Origin: CAYWNA01 sp964459305
GTDB taxonomy: Bacteria; Planctomycetota; Planctomycetia; Pirellulales; Pirellulaceae
Reading direction: 5' to 3'
Assembly: GCA_964459305.1 (NCBI GenBank)
Contig: CAYWNA010000200.1
Location: 1 to 23,893, forward strand
Length of the DNA: 23,893 nucleotides
How positions within the stretch are numbered: position 1 is the stretch's first letter; every line of letters starts with the position of its first letter. A program made the position numbers and the translations under genes. A model generated the notes under the pieces. The model saw nothing but the letters and a program-made list of their open reading frames with translations. It was not told where the DNA came from and did not search any database. Below are positions 8,044 through 16,200 of the stretch, piece by piece.

Positions 8044-11000
8044 TCAGTCCAGACGCGGACACACGATTTCCCCACGGGCCTGGGCTTCCGTATTGTAGTA
8101 AGCTCCATAAAACTCCGAATTACAGTCCAGCCATAGCGTCATGCGATGAAAATCTTCATTCGCCAGATTGACGCCATAGTGCCGTTCGTCCACGTACTCA
8201 AGCAGCCGAGACGCACGTGCGCCGAAACCGCCTGCAATGGCCCGGCTACCGCCATGCACGCCCGAGTTGATCGAGCCGTTGCTGACATGGAAGTAGAAAC
8301 CGTACTTTTCGGCGAGATTGGCATAGGAACGCGTCCAGCCGTGTTTCCCTTCGATCACGCCCGTTAGGTCGAGCGCATTCTTCTGCTGATGGCAGTCGAC
8401 GCAATGGCGATCCAGTACAGGCTGAACCAGACGAGTGAAGTTGAACGGGTTCGAGCCTTCCCAATCAGGTTTGATTTGCGATGGAGGTCGGCGTAGGGCT
8501 AGCGGAATCGTCGTCGGAACGCTCGGCGAACGGTGCTTCGCCTCATGGCAACCCTGACAAGTCAGCGATTCGCCCGGATGAAGGTACGCGCCGGAACGCA
8601 TCGACTGGACCGCCATGCCTCGTTCGTCCAAAGCCTGGAAGTAGACCAGCTTGCCCACTGGAGACTCGAAATACGCGCTGCCATCAGCTTCGACCGGGAC
8701 CGTGCCAAGCACGGCGCGCGCATTCGTCTCGGTAGCGACGCCAATCCGTGGCTGATTCACCGGTGGCGTGGTTTTCGGCAAGACCTGAATCACTCGCAGT
8801 GCCGTGATCCTGGTTTCATCAGGCCACGGGAAATCGCTGTCGTATACGTTCATCAACGCAACGGTGGCCGCCTCTGGTGTGGCGGAAGAAACGGCGAGCG
8901 GGGACCGTGAGGCCCCTGATACTGCGGTGCGATTCATCGCGCGACACCCGTTCTCAGATGCGGCGGTCGACGCCCGCTGAGAAGAGACCGGCGGGTTATC
9001 AGCGGGCTCACGCCCGCCGCTCGCCGAAGAACGGCGTAACGATCGTGCGGCAGCCGTCTGCGTTGTCCCCTCGGGCACTCCCGGCGGTCGCGGGCGAGGC
9101 CGAAGCGGAATCGGACTCAAGCACGAAATAGTCGGATCGCGGTATAGCAATTCCCTGTTGCCGAAACGATCGATCCAATAGATGCCACGGTTCTTCGCGC
9201 GGGAGTCGTATACGCACAGATAGTCGTCCTCGCTCAGCGGCCAGGCGGTCCCGTACGCCATGCGCTGGCGAATCATCGCTTTGCCGCCTTCGGCTTCAGG
9301 GAGCGGTGCCTCGGGTGTCAGCCGCTCGACTTGCGACATCGCACCGTCGTCCAGCGGGCGGTAGTCAATTGATACCAGGGAGCCGAAAGCGAGACCATGG
9401 TGTGCGGCCGCCGTTGCGACGTATTTGTTCGAACCAGGGACGGCGCGGATGCTCATTTCCATCCACGGCCGGCTTTCGCGACGCGTCGGATAGTTGCCGT
9501 GATAGCTACGCGGATTGCGACCGTCGGCGTAGCAATTCCAGATGTGATGCGCCACATTCGTGTCGCGATCGACATAGTCCCATCGCGTGTAGACGATCAT
9601 CCCGTTGTTGTCCACGCTTGGGTGCCACTCTTGTGTCTCGTGGAAGCTGAGGCAAATGATGTCGCTGCCGTCAGCCTCCATCGAATGGAGCGTGTATGTT
9701 GGTGAGTCGTACGGTGGGGCAGAGCCGCCACACCGCAAATACCCGCCACGCCGCTCCGACACAAACACGACCCGGCCGCCCGGCAGAAAACACGGATCGA
9801 AGTCGTTCCACCGGCCGTCGGTCAACTGAACCAAACCGCTTCCGTCCGCATTCACCTGGAAAATGTGGTAACTGGCTTTTTCCGACCACTCGATCCCATC
9901 AGCTCTCCCCTCCGTGTAGGCGAACAAGATCTGCTGGCCGTCATAGGATAAGTCCGGCGAAAGGAACGTTCCGGGCACGAGTTTGCTGCCGGCAAGCCGA
10001 CCTCGCTCGACCACAGAGTCCTCCAGCAAATCGGCCACTTTCGGATCGGAAGAAAACGGATCGCACAGCACGAACAGCCCGCCGCCCGGATTCGAGCAGA
10101 AGCCGTAGTACTGGTGCACCATGTGGTACAAGCCACCCGGATCGTGACGCTTGATGAATAGGATTCTGTCGAAGTCCAACAGCGGATTGCAGAATGCGAT
10201 CTCGCGTACCAGCCGCCGCGCCGCCAGGTAGTGCTGGCGCCGCACATCCTCGGGTACGTCGTCGGCTGATTCGAGCTTTCGGAAGTCGACGTCCAATGCA
10301 TCGAGCTTCGCGACCAGCGGGCCCAACCGTGCAGAATCTGCCCTGTCGCGAAATCTGTCAGCCAACTGGTATCCGCGCTCGATCACGTCACGCGTGTGAG
10401 CCAGAGTGAACATCGCCGTCTTCGGCTCAGGCGGCTTCGCCGGTTTGTAGACATGGCCTCGCGTGCCGGGGTACGAGTACGGGCTGATGCTCTTTTGATC
10501 GGCCGGCTTGCCGAGAGCGATGTTATTCTTCGGATCGTCCCTCGCGTAGACTTCGACTTCATCCAAAGCGAGCGAACATCGACCTGGCACGTCCAGACGC
10601 ACGATCCGCGCGGCGATGTTCCCCGTACGCAGATCGACCACTAGCGGCTTATTCTCATTCACGCCATAAAACGTCTCGCCGTTATGACGGTAGACCTCGA
10701 CAAACTCCCCGTTTTCCGCGTCGATGGCCACACGGATTCCGATGCGTTTTGTTCGCGCGGCGGTTGCGCCATCCGTGCGATTGTAAATGACCACCCGATC
10801 AAGTTTGACGACCTCTCCAAGGTCCACCTGCCACCAAGGATCCGATTCACCGCTTGCGACGTGGAATCCACACCGACCGTTTTTGACTCCGTCGCAGCCG
10901 CCAGAGGCATCTTGCTCGGTGGTCACGCCCGATGAGTTGACCTTGGTCAGTATTGGCACGTTGGACTTCTTCGCTTCGTACAGCCGGTCCTGGTCAATCC

Positions 11001-11163
11001 AATCCGCCTCGACGAGCGCCCGCATCGCCGCACCAATCGAAACCGTTTGGTCGTCGGCCTGCGCCTCCTGCCGTGCAGTAATGCCGCTGCACCACAGGAT
11101 CCCGCCCAGGGTGCTCAACGACAGGCACGCGAATGCAAGACTCCCTTTTCGACAAATGGTCAT
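8044..11163 (-). CDS. HzsA-related exported diheme protein with discoidin-like domain and β-propeller
   Basis: This 1039-residue protein resembles the family annotated as related to hydrazine synthase alpha subunit. Residues 1-36 are a signal peptide. A discoidin/F5-8C-like domain covers about 50-208 (GCDGVKNGRCGFHV, DPWWQVDLG, LDEVEVYA). A helical linker (255-330) precedes a TolB/PD40-like propeller (about 340-690). C-terminal heme-c motifs are CQGCH (869-873) and CVDCH (921-925). There is no N-terminal CxxCH in the visible sequence, so it is not a canonical hydrazine synthase subunit; an electron-transfer or oxidase role outside the cytoplasm is inferred. Residues about 713-758 are encoded by a palindromic repeat element and have no counterpart in the paralogue at 11348-14227. 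The ATG at 11163 (GAGGG 5 nt upstream) is preferred to the GTG at 11175. The gene heads the minus-strand run. Confidence 0.82.
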   Translation of the reverse strand: MTICRKGSLAFACLSLSTLGGILWCSGITARQEAQADDQTVSIGAAMRALVEADWIDQDRLYEAKKSNVPILTKVNSSGVTTEQDASGGCDGVKNGRCGFHVASGESDPWWQVDLGEVVKLDRVVIYNRTDGATAARTKRIGIRVAIDAENGEFVEVYRHNGETFYGVNENKPLVVDLRTGNIAARIVRLDVPGRCSLALDEVEVYARDDPKNNIALGKPADQKSISPYSYPGTRGHVYKPAKPPEPKTAMFTLAHTRDVIERGYQLADRFRDRADSARLGPLVAKLDALDVDFRKLESADDVPEDVRRQHYLAARRLVREIAFCNPLLDFDRILFIKRHDPGGLYHMVHQYYGFCSNPGGGLFVLCDPFSSDPKVADLLEDSVVERGRLAGSKLVPGTFLSPDLSYDGQQILFAYTEGRADGIEWSEKASYHIFQVNADGSGLVQLTDGRWNDFDPCFLPGGRVVFVSERRGGYLRCGGSAPPYDSPTYTLHSMEADGSDIICLSFHETQEWHPSVDNNGMIVYTRWDYVDRDTNVAHHIWNCYADGRNPRSYHGNYPTRRESRPWMEMSIRAVPGSNKYVATAAAHHGLAFGSLVSIDYRPLDDGAMSQVERLTPEAPLPEAEGGKAMIRQRMAYGTAWPLSEDDYLCVYDSRAKNRGIYWIDRFGNRELLYRDPTISCLSPIPLRPRPRPPGVPEGTTQTAAARSLRRSSASGGREPADNPPVSSQRASTAASENGCRAMNRTAVSGASRSPLAVSSATPEAATVALMNVYDSDFPWPDETRITALRVIQVLPKTTPPVNQPRIGVATETNARAVLGTVPVEADGSAYFESPVGKLVYFQALDERGMAVQSMRSGAYLHPGESLTCQGCHEAKHRSPSVPTTIPLALRRPPSQIKPDWEGSNPFNFTRLVQPVLDRHCVDCHQQKNALDLTGVIEGKHGWTRSYANLAEKYGFYFHVSNGSINSGVHGGSRAIAGGFGARASRLLEYVDERHYGVNLANEDFHRMTLWLDCNSEFYGAYYNTEAQARGEIVCPRLD
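8892..9026. repeat. Palindromic element inside the coding sequence of the HzsA-related gene
   Basis: Arms 8892-8921 and 8997-9026 pair at 25 of 30 positions, each starting CGGCGAGCGG from its outer end. The element is 135 bp, exactly 45 codons, and contains no stop in the minus-strand gene frame. GAAGAA occurs just outside or at both ends (8885-8890 and 9026-9031), which could be a target duplication. The translated product is low-complexity and rich in Ser, Ala, Arg and Pro. It sits right after the proline-rich RPRPRPP linker, between the propeller and the heme domain. Confidence 0.85.
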
Positions 11164-11204
11164 CTCGACCCTCACATCACTGGTAGGCGAATGTTACGAG
11201 TCAC

Positions 11205-11233
11205 ATTGTCCTACAAACCTTCGACAGTCTCAA
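11205..11233 (-). promoter_or_regulatory. Candidate σ70-type promoter for the minus-strand HzsA-related gene
   Basis: On the minus strand TTGAGA (11228-11233) and GACAAT (11205-11210) are 17 nt apart, about 42 nt before the ATG at 11163. The -35 box matches five of six consensus bases but the -10 only four. The 184-bp gap (11164-11347) must drive both divergent HzsA-related genes. No clear promoter was found for the plus-strand gene. Confidence 0.3.
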
Positions 11234-11347
11234 TGTCACATACCAAAGATCGCTACCATTCCGGCGCGGTTTGTATCATAATCTTAAGGTGAGTACTTGC
11301 TATATCCTGCCACCGCAACACCGCTTCGCTTCGGGAGGGAAGCCCAC

Positions 11348-14227
11348 ATGAAGAGGCTGAGTCACCTTGCGTTTCTTGTCGTGCAGTTCGTTTGTGTGGG
11401 CACAATGCCGAGTTGGGCAGGCACGCCTGTCGATGGCTCAAAAAATGCACTGGCGGAGAAGATCATCAGTGTCGAGCAGATCGAAGCCGATTGGCTCCGC
11501 CAGGACGAGGTGCGTGGGATTCTAACGGTGGCGGGCGGCGGAATCACACCGGCGGAAGACGCTGCTGGGGCTTGCGACGGTATCAAGGATGGTTCTTACG
11601 GGTTTCACACGGCCCGCGAAGGCCAACCGTGGTGGCAAATTGACCTTGGTCGCTCGATCCCGCTGGACGAGATGTTTATCTTCAATCGGAGCGACGGTTC
11701 CGCGGAACGAGCCAATTCGTTGAGCATTTCCCTCTCCGATGACGCGGCAAGTTGGGAACACGTGTATCAGCACCACGGCACAACGTTTTTCGGCTGGCCG
11801 GACCGAAGGCCACTTGTCGCCCCTCTCAACGGTCGTAAGGCCCGATACGTCCGGATTCAGTTGCCGGAAGGCAGTAACTGCCTGCACCTTGACGAAGTAG
11901 AGATCTATCCCACCACCAACCATCGAAACATTGCCCTGCGTATGCCGGCCACGCAGAGCAGTACAAGCAAGTGGTCGAGACGCACTCGCCTCGAAATGCT
12001 TCCGAAATACCCTGTTTCGCAAGCGGTCGAGCGTGGCCTGCAATTGGCGGCGAACTTGCGGCAAATGGGAGCAAAGCTTGACCAGGAAGATGCGGCTCTT
12101 CGTGCCGCGTCCGCGCGGTGGAAGCAGCTCCCCGACGACGCCGCGGATGAATCGAAACGCGAGCTGTATCTCCAGGCCCGCAAAGTCGTGCGAAAGTTGG
12201 CCTTTGCCAACCCGCTGCTAAGTTTCGACGACCTACTACTGGTCAAACGAGTGCCGGCTCGGTTCAAGACATCTCGCACTTCGCGTACCCATACCCATAT
12301 GTCGGACCAGTACTATGGCTGGTTTTCCCGGCCCGGCGGCGGGTTATACATCCTGGAAGGTTTCAAAACGGACTCGCCGCAACTCCGCCCGTTGACCGAG
12401 TGTATGCCACCGGGCAATATCATCCGGCCCGATATTTCTTACGACGGTACGAAGGTGCTGTTTGCCTATTGCCGATACCATGCGGGCGTCGGCGAGTTGG
12501 AAAACAAGCTCGACAAATCCAAGATTCCCGAGGACGCTTTCTATCATCTTTACGAGATGAATCTCGGCGGCACCGGGTTGCGGAGACTGACCCATGGCAA
12601 GTACGACGACTTCGACGGTCGCTATCTGCCAAACGGAGAAATCGTCTTCCTCTCGACGCGGCGAGGCCAGTACGTGCAATGCGGCAAATCGAGCGCGATG
12701 GCCAGTTGCGATGGCGAATTGCCCGACAGCTACGTCCGCTGCGGTGGCGACGAGTACCGGCCGGTGGCCGTGTACACGCTGCACGTTATGGACCGCGATG
12801 GCGGCGATCTGCGACAAATCTCGCCGTTCGAGATGTTCGAGTGGACACCCAGCGTGGGACACGACGGCAGCATTCTCTATGCACGCTGGGACTACGTGGA
12901 CCGGGACGCAATGCCCTACATGAGTCTTTGGTCGACCAAGCCTGACGGCACTGACACCCGCGCCGTGTTCGGCAACTACACGCGCAGCCCCCACTGCATT
13001 TTCGAGGCCCGCCCGATTCCTGACTCGCAGAAAATGATCTTCACTGCCTCGGCGCATCACGGTAACACAGCGGGGAGTCTTGTGCTGCTGGATCCGCGCA
13101 AGGGGGCCGATGGAAACGCGCCGATGAAACGACTGACACCGGAGGTGCCGTTTCCGGAAATCGAAGCCTGGCCGGAGACGTACTTTGCGAATCCTTATCC
13201 TCTGTCCGAAGATCACTATATTGTCGCGTGGAGCGACAAGCCGCTAGTGAATGCTGGAAAGGAGATCGGCGCCGGGGACATGGGAATCTACCTGTATGAT
13301 TCGTTCGGCAATTTGAGCCTGATCTACCGAGATCCGACCATCTCCTGTATGTATCCCATGCCGATCCGGCCCCGCCCGCGGCCCCCGGTTGTCGGCCCCC
13401 GCGTCGATTGGGACGGCCCGCAGGAAGGCTGCATCACGCTGGTAGACGTTCACAAAGGACTAGAAGGCGTCGACCGCGGCACAGTTCGTGGGCTTCGGCT
13501 CGTTGGCGTGCCGGCCAAGGATCACCCGGTGATGAACGCGCCCAAGATGGGATTGACGCGTCACGACCCCGGCAAGTTCGTGATGGGGACGGTGCCGGTC
13601 GAATCGGACGGCTCGGCTCATTTCCGCGCCCCCTCCGGAGTACCGTTTTTCGTGCAGGCGTTGGATGCCGACGGCATGGCTGTCCAAACCATGCGCAGTG
13701 CGATTTACGTTCAGCCTGGAGAACAGTTGACCTGCATCGGCTGCCACGAGCCGCGCAACGCTGCACCGCCCGCCATCAACGTGGCCGCACTTCAGAGGGC
13801 GCCTTCGCCCATCACACCAGGCCCCGACGGCTCCTGGCCGCTTGAATTCGCAACCCTTGTTGAACCGGTGATCCAGGAGCATTGCGTACAATGTCACAAG
13901 CCTGGCACCGACGGTGCAGAGTTCGATTTGACGGAAGCCCACTCGTACGACTCGCTGGCGAACTATGGTGAACCAAGTCTACGAACGCACGTGATCACTC
14001 GCCACCGCCAGGGCCGATCCATCCCGGGAGGGTGCGCGGCAAGGAACAGCCCGCTGCTGAACCTCCTCCGCGAGAAGCACTACGATGTGACGTTGACGCC
14101 CAAAGACCGGGATCGACTCATCACGTGGATGGATACATACGGCCATCGGCAGGGTTCGTTCAGCCAAGAGCAGGAGCAGAGGCTGAGCACGCTCCGCCGC
14201 AACATGGCATCCATGCTGGCGAATTGA
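11348..14227 (+). CDS. HzsA-related exported diheme protein, divergent paralogue
   Basis: This 959-residue protein has the same architecture as the gene at 8044-11163. Residues 1-24 are a signal peptide. The discoidin-like domain spans about 45-188 (ACDGIKDGSYGFHT, QPWWQIDLG, LDEVEIYP). A helical linker (225-300) and a propeller (about 310-675) follow. Heme-c motifs are CIGCH (796-800) and CVQCH (846-850). Shared blocks with the paralogue include YRDPTISC, RPRPRPP, TVPVE-DGSA and GMAVQ-MRS. It lacks the repeat-derived insert of the paralogue. It carries an extra Cys-bearing propeller loop (C445, C454, C465) where the paralogue has one Cys. The ATG at 11348 is chosen over the upstream frame start because GGGAGGG (11333-11339) lies 8 nt upstream and a signal peptide follows. 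Function is inferred as extracytoplasmic redox; the substrate is unknown. Confidence 0.83.
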   Translation: MKRLSHLAFLVVQFVCVGTMPSWAGTPVDGSKNALAEKIISVEQIEADWLRQDEVRGILTVAGGGITPAEDAAGACDGIKDGSYGFHTAREGQPWWQIDLGRSIPLDEMFIFNRSDGSAERANSLSISLSDDAASWEHVYQHHGTTFFGWPDRRPLVAPLNGRKARYVRIQLPEGSNCLHLDEVEIYPTTNHRNIALRMPATQSSTSKWSRRTRLEMLPKYPVSQAVERGLQLAANLRQMGAKLDQEDAALRAASARWKQLPDDAADESKRELYLQARKVVRKLAFANPLLSFDDLLLVKRVPARFKTSRTSRTHTHMSDQYYGWFSRPGGGLYILEGFKTDSPQLRPLTECMPPGNIIRPDISYDGTKVLFAYCRYHAGVGELENKLDKSKIPEDAFYHLYEMNLGGTGLRRLTHGKYDDFDGRYLPNGEIVFLSTRRGQYVQCGKSSAMASCDGELPDSYVRCGGDEYRPVAVYTLHVMDRDGGDLRQISPFEMFEWTPSVGHDGSILYARWDYVDRDAMPYMSLWSTKPDGTDTRAVFGNYTRSPHCIFEARPIPDSQKMIFTASAHHGNTAGSLVLLDPRKGADGNAPMKRLTPEVPFPEIEAWPETYFANPYPLSEDHYIVAWSDKPLVNAGKEIGAGDMGIYLYDSFGNLSLIYRDPTISCMYPMPIRPRPRPPVVGPRVDWDGPQEGCITLVDVHKGLEGVDRGTVRGLRLVGVPAKDHPVMNAPKMGLTRHDPGKFVMGTVPVESDGSAHFRAPSGVPFFVQALDADGMAVQTMRSAIYVQPGEQLTCIGCHEPRNAAPPAINVAALQRAPSPITPGPDGSWPLEFATLVEPVIQEHCVQCHKPGTDGAEFDLTEAHSYDSLANYGEPSLRTHVITRHRQGRSIPGGCAARNSPLLNLLREKHYDVTLTPKDRDRLITWMDTYGHRQGSFSQEQEQRLSTLRRNMASMLAN

Positions 14228-14245
14228 TGGAGTCTCTCACCTACT

Positions 14246-14464
14246 TCATAAAGCTCGAAACTCGCCGGTCTCTTCCATAACGACCTGATACCCCTCCACG
14301 GTCCTTGGGAACTTCGCCGCCAACTCCTCTGTCTTTTCAGCCAAAAAGACCTTGATGCAGGGCCGGCCGTCGAATTCACCCACCGCAGTGCCCACCACAC
14401 CAGGCATGGCCATCCACTGTGCGGTATGCTCTTCCAGGATTGCTTGGATCGTCTTTGTCGGCAT
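14246..14464 (-). CDS. 72-residue stand-alone copy of the protease N-terminal domain
   Basis: The product aligns along its length with residues about 40-110 of the trypsin-like protease encoded just upstream at 14756-15847. Shared pieces are GVVGTA-G (23-29), KVF (38-40), PR-(L/V)EG (53-58) and E-TGEF-AL at the C terminus. Unlike the protease it has no signal peptide, so it should stay in the cytoplasm. It lies 291 nt downstream of the protease on the same strand and its stop is 18 nt from the convergent HzsA-related gene. No good Shine-Dalgarno precedes the ATG (GGGA about 10 nt away). Function is unknown; homology to the protease domain is what supports it as a real gene. Confidence 0.75.
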   Translation of the reverse strand: MPTKTIQAILEEHTAQWMAMPGVVGTAVGEFDGRPCIKVFLAEKTEELAAKFPRTVEGYQVVMEETGEFRAL

Positions 14465-14517
14465 GTCGTACGGTTCCCGGCGGTTATACCGCTCCCGGTG
14501 AGGATTGGCACATTTGT

Positions 14518-14590
14518 TCGTTTAACCCCAAGCCCAACGGGCTGGGCGTTTTCGCCGACACGCGGCCCGTTGGGCACTGCGGTTAAACGA
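14518..14590. repeat. Palindromic intergenic element, 73 bp
   Basis: Arms 14518-14542 and 14565-14590 form an inverted repeat with TCGTTTAACC at both outer ends and GCCCAACGGGC at both inner ends, with one-base offset in between. It lies 53 nt upstream of the 72-residue gene on the minus strand, in the 291-nt gap between it and the protease gene. Confidence 0.82.
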
Positions 14591-14673
14591 GTCATTCTCG
14601 CCCTGGAGCGGCTATCAACTGCTGTCTTCCCGGCTGAAAGACGCAAAAGGGGCCAAGCCCATTGGGCCGGATC

Positions 14674-14718
14674 GTGGGCGGGTCAGGAGACACCGCCCAC
14701 AACACTCAAGGTTGTGGG
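14674..14718. repeat. Two overlapping, mutually exclusive hairpins
   Basis: GTGGGCGG (14674-14681) pairs perfectly with CCGCCCAC (14693-14700). CCCACAAC (14696-14703) pairs perfectly with GTTGTGGG (14711-14718). The two stems share CCCAC at 14696-14700, so only one can form at a time. The element starts 38 nt after the protease stop. No U-run follows on the minus strand. It may be part of a repeat element rather than a regulator. Confidence 0.7.
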
Positions 14719-14755
14719 GGCGCCCCACCGACTGTTTTCTTAGAGTGCCTTAGGC

Positions 14756-15847
14756 CTATTGGCCGTCGATGGTCATGATGACGGGCGAGTCAGGGTCGAA
14801 ATCGCTGAACGTGTCGAGCACCACGTCGATCGGACTGCAGATGGTAGACACAGCGCTGCCAGCAAACAACAAGCCCACGGGGTTGTTGCCCCGTTGCGTG
14901 ACCACGAGCGACCCGGAGTCGCCTCCCGCGCTGAAATTGCCTGGCTTGACAACAATTTGGCCTTCGAAGTACGCTCGGTCGTCGGCCCCGTCTCCGTCTA
15001 CATCGCCGTAATTAACGTAGAAGGCACCGTTAATGCCATCGACAAATCCCTTGGTCGCCCCAGTCGTCCGCCCGTATTTCTTAACTTTCTGACGGAGCTT
15101 CGCGTCGACGGTGGCCGACTTGGGTACTCCGTAGCCGTCGGACGGTGTGGCGTTGTCCAAGACGTCCGTCGAACTGTGGGCGATGGCCGCATCAATCACG
15201 TTAATTGCGCCCGTGAAATCGATGGGCTCGTAATCGACAAGCGTGCCGATGGCGTCTGTGTCTGGGTCGCCCCCATCGACGCGCCCCGGCTGCAACACAT
15301 TGTCGCCGGGGCTGGCATTATTGCAGTCCGCGTACACGTGGTTATTACTCAGAGCGTAGACGTCGATGCCATCCGTAACGCGCACCCCAATGGTGCCGGC
15401 AGTTATACTCGGGTGGCCCGTGGAAACACCAATCGGCACGGGTCGCGGGAACCGGGCGGTAGGATCCACCTTGGGATCCTCGTCTTTAGGTGGCTTGCCT
15501 TTGCCGGAAGGCGGTTTTAAGGCGAAGAATTCGCCTGTTACTTCCACCATAACGGGCACCCCTTCCAGGTTCCTCGGGATCCCGCGAAGGCCTGCTTGTG
15601 CGGCAAAAACCTTGACCACGGGCTGGCCTTTCGCGTTATGCCCGGCTGCCGTTCCCACTACGCCTTGGATTGCCATCAGACGATTCGTGTTTCGATCCTG
15701 CACCGCCATCACCCGTTCCAAAGCCCGGGTATTGGCTTGCGGCTCGGCCGCGACCGCAGTAGGCCCGACGGTCCGGACGCCAAGGGATCCCAACGTGATG
15801 GCCAGGACGGCCAGACACAAACTCAAGCGAAAACGAGACCTAAACAT
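14756..15847 (-). CDS. Secreted trypsin-like serine protease
   Basis: This 363-residue exported protein has the chymotrypsin fold signature with an intact catalytic triad: H170 in SNNHVYAD, D219 in VIDAAIAH, and S311 in SAGGDSGSLV. Residues 1-34 are a signal peptide. Residues about 40-110 form a small domain (GVVGTAAGH, KVF, VTGEFFAL) also found alone in the neighbouring 72-residue protein. A proline/lysine linker (111-135) then leads to the protease domain (about 136-345). DVDGDGADD (282-290) looks like a calcium-binding loop. The ATG at 15847 has AGGAGAGGG 4 nt upstream. A good promoter candidate sits at 15904-15932. Whether the N-terminal domain is an inhibitory pro-domain is unknown. Confidence 0.87.
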   Translation of the reverse strand: MFRSRFRLSLCLAVLAITLGSLGVRTVGPTAVAAEPQANTRALERVMAVQDRNTNRLMAIQGVVGTAAGHNAKGQPVVKVFAAQAGLRGIPRNLEGVPVMVEVTGEFFALKPPSGKGKPPKDEDPKVDPTARFPRPVPIGVSTGHPSITAGTIGVRVTDGIDVYALSNNHVYADCNNASPGDNVLQPGRVDGGDPDTDAIGTLVDYEPIDFTGAINVIDAAIAHSSTDVLDNATPSDGYGVPKSATVDAKLRQKVKKYGRTTGATKGFVDGINGAFYVNYGDVDGDGADDRAYFEGQIVVKPGNFSAGGDSGSLVVTQRGNNPVGLLFAGSAVSTICSPIDVVLDTFSDFDPDSPVIMTIDGQ

Positions 15848-15903
15848 GATACCCTCTCCTCAAAAGTGAACAGAGCGAACGCCCGCTACAGAAATCATCC
15901 TTA

Positions 15904-15932
15904 TTTATACATAAACTGGCCGCAGCCTACAA
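15904..15932 (-). promoter_or_regulatory. Candidate σ70-type promoter of the protease gene
   Basis: On the minus strand TTGTAG (15927-15932) and TATAAA (15904-15909) are 17 nt apart. Transcription would start near 15897, giving a leader of about 50 nt. The -10 box matches five of six consensus bases and lies in a locally AT-rich stretch. Confidence 0.45.
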
Positions 15933-16024
15933 TATTTACGCGGGGGGGACAGGTCCACTCGTGGTTACCCTCGCTGGCCCGTTTTGATGTTGCGCCGCAG
16001 GTGCTAGCCCCAATTGCGCACCGC

Positions 16025-16160
16025 GTAGGCCGGACCGAGGCCGAAACCTTGCCGGAACGGCGCAAACCAGCTTGATTGCTTTGACAACCTGTACCATCAA
16101 CAACGCCAATAGAAGAGGCCGAAGTTCCGGCGCTGGCACGGTTTGCTTGGTCCGGCCTAC
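16025..16160. repeat. 136-bp element with 12-bp perfect terminal inverted repeats
   Basis: GTAGGCCGGACC (16025-16036) and its exact complement (16149-16160) bound the element. The interior carries further GC-rich inverted pieces, for example CCGAAACC against GGTTTG and GCCGGAAC against GTTCCGGC. It lies in the 474-nt gene-free stretch 15848-16321 between the giant surface protein and the protease. I see no gene in that stretch: it holds this element, the one at 16201-16262 and the protease promoter. Confidence 0.82.
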
Positions 16161-16200
16161 AAATTGGTTCGCAATACTGGCTAGTGGGCGGGCCACGGTA

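Noticed and set aside
7132..8136. Open frame of 334 codons on the plus strand
   Set aside because: It is antisense to the Gfo/Idh/MocA gene and runs through an inverted-repeat element; no family motif is seen.
8044..14227. True hydrazine synthase, hence an anammox organism
   Set aside because: Only two C-terminal CxxCH motifs, a discoidin-like N terminus, and no beta or gamma subunit genes nearby. Relatives of HzsA appear in ordinary planctomycetes.
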